Origin: Filobasidium wieringae
Taxonomy: Eukaryota > Basidiomycota > Tremellomycetes > Filobasidiales > Filobasidiaceae
DNA length: 64,000 bases
Assembly: GCA_001600055.1 (NCBI GenBank)
Contig: BCIV01000015.1
Span: 414,763 to 478,762, forward strand
Reading direction: 5' to 3'
Part shown: positions 1 to 13,288 of the stretch, piece after piece
How the letters are laid out: every line of letters starts with the position of its first letter
Numbering within the stretch: the stretch's first letter is position 1
The notes under the pieces: generated by a model
Seen by the model: only the letters and a program-made list of their open reading frames with translations
The model's database searches: none
What the model was told of the DNA's origin: nothing
Position numbers and translations under genes: made by a program

Positions 1-300
1 GAGGCCTACTACGGCCGGCAGTATCGTCGTATCCTCCTCGATAGGTCCAGGTTGTTGATTGGCGAAATGGGCTAGGCTTCTGGAGATCTCGTAAATGATC
101 CAATAGTGCTCAGTATTCCTCACCCGTAATGTTCGAAGCGCAGACGATGTCATAAGAAGAGATGCGAATAGTGTCTGTACTGTGAGTGCGTCAGGTTCTG
201 GCATTAGCCCTATGGATACAACGTGTTCTTTCATTCATAACCTGCCCCTCTCGACACTGAGCGTGCTTCACACATCGTCCCAGCACATTCATCGAGCTCC
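1..300. other. Intergenic / window edge
   Basis: No coding region or RNA gene is recognisable here. It is 3' flanking sequence of the minus-strand TIM44 gene and may include the end of a gene lying outside the window. The short open frame on the plus strand is antisense to the TIM44 tail and has no family features. Confidence 0.5.
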
Positions 301-1836
301 TCAACCGGCTCGTCGAGCCAACTCCATAACCTTCCATCCACCCGTCTCCGGGTTATCCAATTCGGCCTCCTCTAGAGTCAGAACTGCCGCGTAGTTGACA
401 GAGTCTACACGGTCCGGTCGACCGACCATGGGTTCTCCGTCCTTTTTGTTACGGAACAGAGTGATCTCTTGGGTAGCGAACTGAACTAGGAAAACGGGGA
501 CTTCGTCCTCCAAAATCTTTCCGGTAGAGATCTGAAAGAGGGAAACGTTGATAGTTAGGTTAAATTTCGAATTTCAATGCAAGTAGTGCCAGATCTGTTG
601 CTTACATCGACGCTACGGATATCCAATACTCGGCTATCCGACACGAGTCCCTGTTTCAGGTACTGCTCCAACGTGGCCCAGAGCACATTGTAGGTCTATT
701 ACCCAGCAATCAGTTCCTGAAATCTTGAACATGGTCTGATATATGTAGACTCACTGCCTCTCCGCACCACATCCTCAAACTCTCCCTGTCCGCATTGATA
801 TACGCGTCGACTACTTCCGGTACGATATACTCCCTCAACTCCCTTTGGAAAGACTCCATCTGGAAATCCGGGTCCACTCGTCTGATCAACCTGATGACTT
901 TGGCCGTCTCGTTCTCCTCGAACCATCCTCCTACGGTCGAAGTTACGCTCCTCAAAGTGGAAACCACAGGATTCTCGCTCTCCTGATAAGCCTCGTTCCA
1001 TCGTTGATAAGTGTCGGTAGATCGTACTCGATCTTTCCAAGTATTCTCTGGTTCTTGTTCCGCGGAAAGGACCAAAGCCTCTCCGGCTTCTGGGTTCAAA
1101 GCCATCCTCTTCCTCTTCCCGCTCAACCCAGCTTTCCTCAACCTCTCCTCCCTCTTCTTCCGCCTAACTTCCTTCTCCTCGTAACCTCCATATCTAGAGC
1201 TCTCCTCAAAGGCTTCTACCACGCTCTCGCTCAAAGCCTTGTATGCTTGAGTGTTTCGGACGGGAGCCGTAGCGGTAGATACTCCTTGAGAGATGGCAGC
1301 GCTAGTTTTGGCTAATTGACGCATGAATTCGGATTCCTCTACTGCTTGAAGAGCTTCCGTCACTCCGTCTGAGATACGGAGACCGGAGCGTTTCATTTGT
1401 TCAGCCGCTTCGCGAAGTTTGGGATTGTTCTTTATCGATGCGACGATCTGAGTGGAATGGATTGCGATGAGTGTCTGATAGCAGGTTTAACCGTTTAGGG
1501 ACAATGTCTCACCCTCGACCGTTCGTAAGCTTCCCTAGCCTTCTTCATCGCCTCGGAATCCGCCAACTTGTCGACATCTCCCTGTAACTTTTTCACATCG
1601 TCCTGCAATTCCCTATTCTTCTGGATCTCCTCTTTCAGCGTTTGTACGAAAACCTTGAATGGGGATTGAGGTGGAAGGTTGGACCGTTCTTGCTTGCGAA
1701 GAGGAGAGGTGTGGAAAGAGCTGGATTGAAGGGTAGTGGCTGGGAGGACGAGATGGGATGGGATGTGGGCGATGACAAGAGGTCGAACGGGAGTGCGACG
1801 GAGGTGAAGGAGTTGATGGATTGGTCGTGATCTCAT
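301..1836 (-). CDS. TIM44: Mitochondrial import inner membrane translocase subunit Tim44
   Basis: Exons (complement): 1513-1836, 755-1447, 606-695, 301-531; 445 aa. Tim44 is the peripheral matrix-side anchor of the TIM23 import motor and tethers mtHsp70 to the channel. Residues 1-50 form an Arg-rich, acid-poor presequence with the segment SSFHTSPLRK. A Lys/Glu-rich coiled coil (KKLQGDVDKL) follows at about 65-105. The C-terminal Tim44 domain (about 250-440) includes WNEAYQESENPVVSTLRSV, VLWATLEQYLKQGLVSD and FLVQFATQEITLFRNK. Intron 2 (GTGAGT...AATAG) was placed so that WCGEA joins TYNVLWATLEQ, as the family requires. The gene is divergent from RPS30. Length is normal for the family. Confidence 0.95.
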
Positions 1837-3177
<1,341 letters not shown>

Positions 3178-3720
3178 GCGCTGGACTGTCAGAGAGAAAG
3201 AGTACTGGGAAGGAATACTCGTGGTTTCAGGGATTTTTGGGGAGGAAGGAAGGGGAGAGGAAGAGATTCGGTGCTGCTGTTTTCATCTGTGGGAAATCTG
3301 GACGAACGCTCCGGTTGTATCGGATACCTGCCTTGTTCGGTTCATCCTGCATGCGAAAGGGGCGCATTGGTCTCGCCATGGGGGACCTCGACCCATTTCA
3401 TTATACGATATCAATTCATCCTCCGATCAGAAGTTCCGTTTGAGTCTGTTGATGATTTTGGCTGTTGCTAGAACTGCCAGTCGTGATGTTTGAAACAAAA
3501 GGCAAAAGGAATATGTAGCTGGGCGTGAGAAAGAGGTGTGATACATGCGTTATATCACGGAGGAAAGTGGAGGTTGTATGATCATCTACGATAGAAGGTG
3601 CATGAACACAACACGCGAAGAAATAGGTTGATCATTGAATCAGTCTGATCAATCTTCAACAGCAACAGCCTTCACAAACACAGCCAGCATCTACAACTAG
3701 CACTCTTGATACCTTTCATA
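3178..3720. other. Intergenic, RPS30 3' region to kinesin leader
   Basis: No supported gene. A 123-codon plus-strand open frame overlaps the RPS30 3' part in another frame and shows no family features. The stretch just before the kinesin start is CA-rich, as expected of a 5' leader. Confidence 0.4.
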
Positions 3721-6700
3721 ATGAACTCACCTATACATACAAACATACAAACAGAAGACAACCACTCCGGGTCCCCTTCTTCTCCTTCCTCGAAACGATC
3801 CGCCTTCCGACCCATCTCCAAAATGCACGACTTTCTATCCAAGGATCCTTTCGCTTCCTCTTCCTCCTCTGGCGAGAGGGGCAAATCCTCAATCGCTGGG
3901 ATACACGTCATGACCCCCCAAAAGAGCAAGCTAGGGGGTTTCTTTGGATCTTCTAGTCAAGCAGCGGGAAGATCCAAGTTGGGAGAGGAAACGCCTGTTC
4001 AGGGGAAGAGGTTGTCGGGAATGCCTAGCTCCAGGAGAGCCAGTGTGACTGGCCGATCGGAAATGGGGATGAAGGAGGAGATCACGGCTACACCCAAGAT
4101 CAGAGCAGGGATGACACCGGAGGCGAGGACGAGGCATATGCCTCCTGTCAAACCGATCCGACAAGCTCTAGGGGCCTCTACGGGTCACAATCTTAACAAT
4201 GGGACGGAGGAGAGACAAACGACCGTGAGATTAGTAAGGAATGTAGTTGAAGATGATCACTACGAGCCGGACCTCCCTGTGTTTCCTACCTCTGGTTTGA
4301 ACCGTCCGACGATCGATTACCAAGATCCTTCAGCCGAGGAGAACTTGGAACAGCTTCAGAACGGGCTGGATGAGATGTCACTCGATCAGTGGAACGCTAG
4401 CCGAGCGGTGGATGAGACGGTCATGGTGACAATTAGGTGAGACTCTATGAGGAAAGAAAGTGAAGGAGAGTAAGTATTGAGCAAGGTTCCGAATACAGGA
4501 TTCGTCCGATCTCGAATGCTACGGAAAGCAATGCTTGGTCCACCTTGATGGATGCCGGAAGTAGTCGACCTAGAACGATCAGGCTAGCTGATGGATCGAG
4601 GAAGGATTGGCATTTCGGTGAGTAATTGGCCCTTCGTCCGCCATCGAGGTCCTGGCTAAGACCCTTGTTTTCGTCTGATAGACCAAATCCTTCCGACCAC
4701 CACGTCCAACGCTGAAGCATACCTCACCTCTGCCCTCCCACACGTCCGGTCAGCAATGTTGGGATATAATTCACTCTGTTTCGCTTACGGTCAGACCGGT
4801 TCTGGAAAGTCACATACCATGGCAGGAACGCCACAATCACCCGGAGTCGTACCCCTTGCGGTGGAAGAGATTTTCCGCATAATCAAGCGGGAGACTGGAA
4901 GAGAATGGGTTTTGAGGGCTTCTTACCTCGAGCTGTACAACGAAGCTCTGGGTGACCTCTTGGCACCGGATGGAAGTAAGGGAGAGGTGACGATTTTGAA
5001 CGGAAAGAAGGAAGGGGAAGTCAAGATCAATGGGCTTACCGAGATGGTAGTGACTACTGCGAGTGAAGTCAAGAAGGTACTGGCAATCGGAGAGGGGAGG
5101 AGACGAACTGGATGCACCAACTGGAACGAGAGGAGTTCTAGAAGTCATAGTGTTTTCCGAATCGTGAGTTCTCGTTACTAGTTTTACTACTGGTAGTCGG
5201 AATTGATCTGACGCACGATCACAGGTCATCGAATCGAGAGCCAAAAGCTTGAGGGATGATGATATCAGAGGGAACAATAAAGCGACCAGGATCAGCACGC
5301 TGAGCTTGATCGATTTGGCGGGTTCCGAAAGGGCCACCGATAACAAGGAGAGAAACGCTGAAGGGAAACATATCAACCAATCGTAAGTTGGTGCCTTTCG
5401 GCAGATTAGGCTGCAACAGAAACTCATATTTGTTCCACATCAGCCTCTTGACCTTGAAGAATGTTATTTCTAAGCTCGCAGAGCAGAGCGCCAGAAAGAC
5501 GACCGGTCACGTCCCTTTCCGTGACTCTAAATTGTACGTGTCGAGACACGCGCCAGTTTGAGCATAGATTGATCCGATTTGCCGTGCAGGACCCGGTTAT
5601 TGCAACCATCCTTGTCGGGGGACGCAAAGATCTCAGTCATTTGCACGATCAATCCGGCCCAATCCCACATCACCGAGTCGCAATCCACGCTTAACTTCGC
5701 TGCCGGAATCAAGCGGGTCGTCTTGAATGCCAAGCAGACCGAAGTCGTCGATCCTGCTGCACTCATCCAGCAATATCAGAACGAGATTGCTGAGCTCAAG
5801 GTAAGCAAGCTGGTACCGTTCAGTAGTCGACCAAGGCCTTGCACTAATTTGCCGAGTATACAGGCCAAACTTGCTGCGAGAGATGCGAGCGCTCCAGATC
5901 CCGCCGCTGGCCCGCGTAGAATGACGGTAGCCCAGGTAGGCCCCAAGGTTGCTACGACCGTTTGCGACAACACTGACGGCCAACTACTTCGCTAGCGAGA
6001 GGAAAGCGATCGTTTCCGTAGCCGTTTGACGGAATTGACCCGATTGATTATTACCTCGACCAGTGTGGAGGAAGAAGAACTCGCGAACAACGCCGAGCAT
6101 CGACCTCCCAGTCCTACTCGGCAGACGATCGACAATGAGCGATCAACTTTTTCTGTAAGAGGACAGCTCAACATCTATACACTGTGTCTTGACGCGTCTG
6201 TAAATTTAGCTACAAGAAGAGCTTTGCGTCGCTCAGAATAAAGTCAACGAGCAACAGGCAGAAATAGAGCGCCTGCAGCGAGAGCTGGCACTGCGGCCAA
6301 AGAACGTAGATGAGAGATGCAGCGAGTTGCAACTACAGGTAGACCAACTGACAGAGATGACTCGTACGTTCGATCAATCCATCTCCTCAGCTCTGTTCAT
6401 CGAAGCGCTGACCCTGACGCAACTTCATAGAGGAATATGAGAAGAACCTTCTTGAGCCAGCTCGCAAAGTACGAGAAGATGTAGAGGCGGAATGGCTACC
6501 AAAGGTTCAAGCACTTGAAGCCAGAGCAAAGGAGAAGGAGACTTTCTACAAGTCTCTATATGACTCGGTCCATCACCTGAAGAGCGAACTTAGCAGGTCT
6601 AAGGAAGTGAGTTCGATGGTAGCATCATCAACCATTCTTTGTCGCTGATCCATTCGTTCTGCCCTTAAGAAAAACGCCCGCCTACAAAGCACCCAAAGCC

Positions 6701-7014
6701 AGTATCTACAGCTATTACGAGAAGTAGAATCTACGATGGGTCAGGAAAACTCTCGCTTGCAAGACGATCTTTCCGAAAAGGTACACATGACTATGAGCAG
6801 GATGATCTCTGGAGGTTCTCAGGATGAGCTCGGAGCTCTACGACCAGTACAAAACAACCCACGGGTTCCGAGCGTAGGTCTGCAGTCACTCGTAGGAAAG
6901 ATGGCAGCAACGAACATGCAGGCCGGTGCAGGATTACGCTCAGTTAGGGAAGACTCATGTTATGATCTAAACAAGCAGCTGGCCTACGTCGACAGACCTT
7001 TGGGTCACGATTGA
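3721..7014 (+). CDS. Kinesin-7 (CENP-E/Kip2-like) motor protein
   Basis: Exons 3721-4436, 4499-4617, 4682-5163, 5225-5382, 5444-5533, 5590-5800, 5864-5935, 5996-6154, 6210-6363, 6431-6606, 6670-7014; 893 aa. A Ser-rich basic head of about 230 residues (SPSSPSSKRSAF) precedes the motor domain (about 233-565). The motor has TIRIRPIS, the P-loop AYGQTGSGKSHTM near 315-325, switch I SSRSHS near 430 and switch II LIDLAGSE near 468. The neck sequence NFAAGIKRVVLNAKQTEV, followed by LIQQYQNEIAELK, resembles the CENP-E/Kip2 class. Coiled coil fills the rest (ERLQREL, QLQVDQLTEM). It should be a plus-end microtubule motor acting on kinetochores or cytoplasmic microtubules; which one cannot be told from sequence. 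The start is ATG 3721; the upstream extension lacks an ATG. Confidence 0.9.
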
Positions 7015-7311
7015 GTCTGCTTGATGATTGCCCTATATACTGTATCAAACTTAATGCCATTACGACATACATAATGTGGAACCGACTGATTTAGTGATAG
7101 AGCTCAGTCTCAGAGATCTTGAAGCTCAGGTACACAGCGTCCTACACCTGGCGGAGATATATATTCGCTACATCTTCTTCAGGGTCACTCCCAACGCTAG
7201 CTTGCAAATGTAGCGGTGGTCATTATGTATGCAAGCGAGCAATAAGTGCATTAAGTATGGATACATTGTTAAATAATCCGATTGGCATAGTGATCGGTTC
7301 CTTCTCATCTA

Positions 7312-9108
7312 TCAATTCAGCAGCCGCCCGACACCCTCATAGGCCGCTATCATCATTCCACAAGCGGGAGCGACCTTAGCTGTTCTTGGGACGACTCCCG
7401 CAAACAAAGCCTGCCATCCCTCAGTCTTGACGATATGTGATAGTAGTGGCAACGTGCTGGCCGGATGAGCCAATGCCGCAGGTGAGCAATTCTTTGATGG
7501 AGTGAACACTTGGCGTCTCGTCTTTAGGACGTCGAAGGGGGAAGTTACTAGTGACGCAAGCGTTCCTGAGAGTGCTCCCGAGGTGAATGTAAGGGAGATA
7601 CCAGGCTGGATGATTTGGGACTCTGTAAAATATCTCTTGAACGATTCGAATCCAGCCCAATACAGTCCTGCAATGTTAGACCACCGAATGTAAGCGGATC
7701 TGGCTCATAGCGAACCGAGATCTATGGGAGACTAACCAGAAAATGGAACATCTCGCCACAAAGTAGGACCTAATCCTCTCCACAAAGCACGAACTCCTTG
7801 CTCCTTCACCATAAGATTGATGCTGGAAAATGTCGATGCGTAAGATGGGGGTGTTTGGCCCGCTAAGAAACAACGTTGTTCAGTTGCCAAGTTCTATATT
7901 TCGCTCGAGTCGTTTGACTCACGAGCAGGCAAAGCTTGTAGCCTAGTTCTGAACAATTCTATTGGGCTGATCACCGTCGCACTGATTGTTCGCGCCATGC
8001 TTCCTGCCAAGAAGGGTGCAGGTGAAAGGTATGCCTGTTGTGTAGCAGTAGCTGGCAAGTCTGACTGGGAAGTTGGAGTATGATCCAGAGGTGTGTGTTG
8101 CGAAATGATCGTTGCCCTGCTGTCATTACGATTCCTGCTTCGAGGGGTCGAAGCGAGTGTCATGGATTTGCCGTTCAATCCAGCCAGAAGGTACTCGTAA
8201 CCAAGCATGTAAATGCTCGCACTGGGTATCGACATTATCAAGCCTGTTCCTACTCCTTTCCATAAACCCCTCCAGCCGGCCGGTTCAGCAAGAATGACCC
8301 TGATCTCGTTCCAGAATCCACCTTCTGCTGCGGAAGTCGACACTATCTTTTTGGTCAGCTCTTTCGCTCCCTTTCTAGCCTGATCGCTCAGTTCGGACAA
8401 GGAAGAGGTGGTGGTGGTTCCGCCAGACCGTACCCGTTCAACTTCCTCGTTGGTTATCAATTCGCCCCAGATTCCAGCCCACTTGGACGGATGAAGGCAT
8501 CCTTCGGGTGCAGGTGGTATGGCCATCGAACTTGCTTGCGTGGATGAGGATGTAGCGAAAGCAGGAATGAAACTAGCAGGCAGTTGCATGGATTGTGGGG
8601 ATGCTTTGATGTTCGCCGTAAGACAGGTGGGGTTTGCAGTTGTGGCTTGCGAAGACATGTTGGAGGAGGCCATCTGACGAAGGGAACTAGGTCCAGGTCC
8701 TGCCTTGGCAGAGGGGATAACGGCCGTTTGGCAACATATGGTTTCAGGCATCGAGGTGAAGGGACTTGGGACGATCGTCTGGCTGGGCCGCACGGTCTGC
8801 AAACGAGTTTTGAGAACATCGAAAGGAGTCACTATCAAACCCATCGAACGCAAGATATAAGCTTGCGACGCAGCATTTGTATCTAACGGGTCTTACTCAC
8901 TGAGAAGACTCGTCGATACAGCTCCAGTCACACTGGCAATCGCCTTCGCTCCAAGCGGTCCGAGTAATGGCTTGCCGTCTACATCGGGATGAACCAGTTG
9001 TGCTTCTATCAGCTCTTCATCCGATGGTTCATATTGCCATTCTATCCGGTGTTGCGAAGGGGTATGACTGGATGTAGTTGTCGATTCAGGAGTGGCGGTG
9101 AGCGCCAT
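7312..9108 (-). CDS. MTM1: Mitochondrial carrier, Mtm1/SLC25A39-40 type
   Basis: Exons (complement): 8901-9108, 7923-8831, 7737-7862, 7312-7667; 532 aa. Three carrier repeats are visible through their Px[DE]xx[KR] signatures: [11 protein letters not shown] near 71, [11 protein letters not shown] near 358 and [11 protein letters not shown] near 457. [28 protein letters not shown] and [15 protein letters not shown] are also typical. Known relatives act in the inner membrane on glutathione, manganese or iron homeostasis. The odd part is an extra 170-residue Ser/Ala/Thr/Pro-rich insert after the first signature, plus a second insert of about 45 residues, making it much longer than the usual 300-370 aa. 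The codon spanning intron 1 reconstitutes LLMTPFDV. It converges on the kinesin gene. Confidence 0.88.
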
Positions 9109-9888
9109 CGCCGGAGGGTTTATTTCTCTTCGAATAGGTAGCGGTATACGAATCAGAATGAATGGAGTCTACGATGAACAGAGAATATGTAAGGCTTTGT
9201 GATCGTAATGGAGGCAGCGATGTACGATCTGGACAATATGACGATCTGAGTTGGATGACTTTGACTTCTGAACTTTCTTATCAGTGAAATCGTTGCCGCA
9301 AGAAATCCGCGTCATCTCAACCGGCAAACGTCCGCGGCTCGGAATTCAGAACCCCCCCCCGGATGTGATTGATCACGACGTCTGGACAGTCGACTATGGG
9401 TAGTTCCAAGACATTTGACATCTCCCACCGGTGCAAAGACAAGCGACCACGGACCTCTTACAGCGGTCTATCGGCGCAGGAAGTCATGCAGTGCAAAAAT
9501 AAAGAATCCTTTACTATGCGGCATGTCATTGAGAAAGGAAGACAGGGTTAAGGAACCCATTGCGGTGATACTCGCAGCACCATCACATGCTACCGACGAC
9601 TGAAGGTGGTGACCAAGCCAAGGGCGTGGGATGGATGACGTATGCTCGAGCTGTGAAGAGCCAGTGCACACCGTGGTCTCTTGTTATCTCCAGAAGTGTC
9701 AGAAGGTCGTTGGCGCGGGTAGTGGGATCAAGAAGGTGGTCAACAAGGACAAGGAGGCCATTGTCTTGCGTCCCAAGCGAAACATGCCAAAGCCAGTCCG
9801 AGAACTGACTTGTGGAGAGCAGTTGGATATACCTTAATTGTCATAACGGTTGACATGAAGCATCTAAGTCCCGAATTCTTCTAGAAAA
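9109..9888. other. Intergenic, MTM1 upstream region
   Basis: This 780-bp stretch holds the MTM1 promoter and the fRMsr 3' flank. A C-run sits at about 9352-9360. A 68-codon plus-strand open frame (9631-9837, with the pattern CSSCEEP...CYLQKC) has four cysteines but no family I recognise and no clear splice partner, so I do not call it a gene. Nothing else stands out. Confidence 0.4.
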
Positions 9889-10706
9889 TCAAATCTTTAG
9901 TAAAGCCACAATTCTCTCCAAACCTGCTTTGTCTTCGTCGTCAAAAGTATAGTTCACTGTACTGTCCAAATCGAGTACGCCTACAACCACTCCATCTTTC
10001 CGGGACGATAATGGGAGGACGATTTCCGATTTCGAAAGGGAATCACAAGCTGTAGCAGAGCGGTTCGGCGATCAGTATGGTTCTTGTCATACGGTTGGTA
10101 GCGCACGAACCGATGTGTCCCGGGTAAGCCTCTACATCCCCAACGACAAGGGTCTCTTGCTTGACGAAAGCATCCGCACAGACTCCCTTTCCTGCTTTAG
10201 TTTGGATGATCTGACATGCGGGCCGTCCACAGAACGGTCCAAGCAGTAAAGGCCCTGTTCGAGACTGCTCAGGCGGGTGCACGTAGAAACCTGCAGCACA
10301 TCATCACGCTAAGCTTGTGGGACTCTTCGCTCCTTCGTTCGGTAATCGAAACATACCACACCAATTGACTACGGGTTCGCCATCATCCCGCCTGCCATAC
10401 AGTTTTGAACCGAGGTAGGAGTTGTATAATACGGAACTTGCATTGGCAAGGTTTGATACCTGTTAGAGCATCGCGATGTCAGCCTAAAGTTCAGATACTG
10501 TAAGGCCAGCTGTCCGAGGGAAATTCACCCAGTAATCCTGTCCCTCTACTAGCGCTTTTACTGATTCTTCAACGTGCTCGTAGAACCCGGCTTTGCTGAA
10601 AACAATTGTTCTTAGTCAGTGGTTGACCTTGTGTGTGCAGATGGTTGCTATCTAGAGCTTACGTCGTGATATCATCGGGGACAAAGGCGGCGTCGGCGTG
10701 AACCAT
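9889..10706 (-). CDS. Free methionine-(R)-sulfoxide reductase (GAF-fold fRMsr)
   Basis: Exons (complement): 10663-10706, 10529-10595, 10357-10459, 10111-10290, 9889-10049; 184 aa, the family's normal length. The enzyme reduces free L-methionine-(R)-sulfoxide using a GAF-fold active site with thioredoxin as donor. The block GPFCGRPACQII, KAGKGVC, YPGHIACDS, SEIVLPL is diagnostic. Cysteines near 97, 109 and 133 line up with the three redox cysteines known in yeast fRMsr. One extra cysteine (GPFC, near 92) is present. The C-terminal GVLDLDSTVNYTFDDEDK also fits. It acts in the cytosol against oxidative damage. Confidence 0.93.
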
Positions 10707-11101
10707 GCTGATGTTAGTTCTTTCGAAGGTATGGGTGTGTGTGAAGTATGTCGAATATGGAACCGTGGTATCCTGATCGTGTGATCTGCAGGAGCTGCAG
10801 GTAGATTGAATGGCCTCGGACTTTTGCCGGGAAATATACCAGTTGTTTTGACATGTTTTGAATGTCACTGAATGACACGTCATTGTTAGCTCCCCTCAGC
10901 CAACGGTTGTAGAGGGTATCATCATATCTATGTTGCCTGCATGTCCAAAATACAATTGTAACTTATCCGTAGCCTAGCAACTTCGTCATACAACCTTCGC
11001 AAGTCGAAGATTTACATTACAGTTCTCGTCAAATCGTCAATAAAACCCAAGTGGTTTGGCAGTAATCCTAAGTGTTCCTTCCTCTTCCTGAGCTAACCAA
11101 T
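10707..11101. other. Intergenic, fRMsr promoter side
   Basis: The 395-bp gap between two minus-strand genes serves as the fRMsr promoter/leader and the 3' flank of the next gene. The upstream extension of the fRMsr frame contains no better start codon. No other feature is seen. Confidence 0.4.
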
Positions 11102-13288
11102 CTAGTATTCCATGTCGTGGTCCTGGGGACTGGTAGTCCGGACAGGGAGTGTCTGTTCGTTTGATACCGGGGTTGAGGGCAATAATGAGGGCTCTAGCAA
11201 TCCGCCTTGCTTGATCGTTGCCCCGCTAGATGTTCGGGTATGAGGAGTCAAATAGCTTTGCTGAGCCTCGAAGAAACCCTGAGTAGGGGTGTGTATATCC
11301 ATGGCCTCGACAGTCTCAAGCGAGGGTCGGAACGCGAGTTCCTCAGTGTACGAAGGCTCGTCGACTTTGATCTTGATTGGGGTGTTCAAACAGCAGACGT
11401 CAATCTCCCCCCGCTCAACCGCGGCGAGGTTGGTTCGTACGCTCAAGGGGAACTGAAACCTAGTGACCGAATCATCGAGCGCCTTCCTAGCACGGGGACG
11501 GCGGGAGGACGACATGGAGAACGATCCGGTAGGTGGCGTGCTTAGTTTGAGACCGCTATCGGGCTTTGGCAAGTCTGAGCCAAGGATGACTCCACTTGGG
11601 AACCTAGGTCCAGCTGAGGTGTTCTCGAACGTCAAACTGCGCCGGATTCGATGTCCTCGGGCTTGACTATCAGGGCTCAACTCCCTCGACATTCTGTAGC
11701 TCGATCGTTTGCTCATCCTCTTCTCAGCTAACTTCCGACTCTCGATCTCGGATACGGGTCGAGATGGATTCATGACCTCGTCCATGGCGTCGCGTCCACT
11801 TGATAGACTCCGCAAATGCTTGTGATGCTGATTGCCAGAGATAGAAACGCTCGTTGGTCGAGACCTGACTTTGGTAGGATGTCCACTTCCTGGCGAAAGC
11901 TGCCAGTTACCTTCCGGATAATCCTTGGGAGGTAACAAGAGTGAATTGAGAGATCGGGATGGTAGATGTCCTGGTTGGTAAGGCGTAGCCAGCTGTGCTG
12001 AATCCTCAGGCTCCAAAGGAAGTGGGGTATCGAGCATTCCGGGGTAGGATATAGACTGCCTCAACGGGGCGGGTGGGACGACTTGATTGAGTTGCCTTGC
12101 TCGTTGTACTCCCGCTCGAGGAGTAGCGGGTATGCAAGGTTGAGAAGAGATCTGATCAGCCTCCTCTGAGCTGCTGCCAGACAATGACCCCCTGACGCTC
12201 GTTCGACCATACAGTGGGTCCCGTTCCTCTTCACTGGTTTCCCTGTCGCTATCGCTGTGAACCGTGAATCCCTTCTCCATACGAATGATCTCATCAAGGA
12301 CGTCCTTCATGTCAGTCCCGATTGGAGGTGCTCCAGCACTGACTTCTCGGAGGACGAATGACGGGCGTCTTTTTTTCGTCTTATTCGAGATGGGTCCCGT
12401 GGGCATTCCAAGGACATCCCCTTCTTGGCTGACAGCAGAAAGCCCAGTTCCCTCGGAAGTCGACCTATTTCGAAGTCCGAGTTTAAATCGTTTCGGGCCG
12501 CTCGAACCTAGTACTCCCTGTTTCGAGTAGGATTCGGGTGAGAACGCGTCGATGTCGAAAGAGCCTGGGGTGTTCGACAAGACCTCCTCTTCCTCCCTTA
12601 TGCCATCAAATACCTCAACAGCCATTCCAGTCATCGCGTTCCTTCCTGCACTACCTGGTATCGTCATGACGGAACTGGCAGAAGAAGAAATTGTACTGGC
12701 CCAGCTCTCGTTCCTATCATGGGCACCGGCACCACCAATCAGATCAGGTACTCGGCCAACGCTACCTGTCCTGCGTCTTCGTCTCCTCTCATCCCGTTTG
12801 ATCTCTTCAAGAGCTTGACGCCGGTAGTGAGAAGCGCTCCACTCGACATTGGCGTGCGCGTATGGGTGAGAAGCTGCCTCGTGCAGGGAGGCAGAAGGGG
12901 TATGAGAGGGGAGAAAGTATCTCCCGTTCGATGTGGATTGTTGATTGAGTTGAGTGAAATCGAAAGGAGCGTCCTCGAATCGGTCATCACCTAGGGGAGT
13001 GGTTTGCGAGGTGGATGGAGAACCAGGATGTTCCATGATAGCAGAGAGGGAAGGCTCAGAGTGCCTTGACGTGACAGGGGGAGGAGCGAGGGATGGATCC
13101 CTGAAGCACAGCGATGAAAGCGAATCTGTCCTTGCACAAGCTGTACGATCAAGAAACAGGGGTGTAAGCCGAGCCGAGTTGTTGCTATACGTGGAAGTTG
13201 GCTTCATACCGATTGAGCAATAGATATCTCCTGAATCGACAATCGCGCCGCAGAGACAAAACTTGCCGAACTCGGGAGAAGGAGCCAT
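11102..13288 (-). CDS. Hypothetical protein with N-terminal Cys-rich (zinc-binding-like) motif
   Basis: Exons (complement): 13210-13288 and 11102-13140; 705 aa. The 69-nt first intron is a multiple of three and open. Removing it joins GDIYCSI to ACARTDSLSSLC and completes a CxC...CxxxC pattern (FCLCG...YCSIACA) typical of small zinc-binding knuckles, which is why I accept it. The rest is low complexity. It contains an Arg run near residue 145 (KRDERRRRRRTGSVGR), several SS/SR-rich stretches with SRRPRARKALDDS and SLTFENTS, and an acidic patch (EEREEDPL-like). No enzyme domain is recognisable. Many SP/TP and RxxS sites suggest a phosphorylated, largely disordered protein. Function unknown. Confidence 0.75.
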   Translation of the reverse strand: MAPSPEFGKFCLCGAIVDSGDIYCSIGMKPTSTYSNNSARLTPLFLDRTACARTDSLSSLCFRDPSLAPPPVTSRHSEPSLSAIMEHPGSPSTSQTTPLGDDRFEDAPFDFTQLNQQSTSNGRYFLPSHTPSASLHEAASHPYAHANVEWSASHYRRQALEEIKRDERRRRRRTGSVGRVPDLIGGAGAHDRNESWASTISSSASSVMTIPGSAGRNAMTGMAVEVFDGIREEEEVLSNTPGSFDIDAFSPESYSKQGVLGSSGPKRFKLGLRNRSTSEGTGLSAVSQEGDVLGMPTGPISNKTKKRRPSFVLREVSAGAPPIGTDMKDVLDEIIRMEKGFTVHSDSDRETSEEERDPLYGRTSVRGSLSGSSSEEADQISSQPCIPATPRAGVQRARQLNQVVPPAPLRQSISYPGMLDTPLPLEPEDSAQLATPYQPGHLPSRSLNSLLLPPKDYPEGNWQLSPGSGHPTKVRSRPTSVSISGNQHHKHLRSLSSGRDAMDEVMNPSRPVSEIESRKLAEKRMSKRSSYRMSRELSPDSQARGHRIRRSLTFENTSAGPRFPSGVILGSDLPKPDSGLKLSTPPTGSFSMSSSRRPRARKALDDSVTRFQFPLSVRTNLAAVERGEIDVCCLNTPIKIKVDEPSYTEELAFRPSLETVEAMDIHTPTQGFFEAQQSYLTPHTRTSSGATIKQGGLLEPSLLPSTPVSNEQTLPVRTTSPQDHDMEY

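Noticed and set aside
9631..9837. 68-codon plus-strand open frame with four cysteines
   Set aside because: No family resemblance, no splice partner, and it lies in the MTM1 promoter; insufficient support for a gene.
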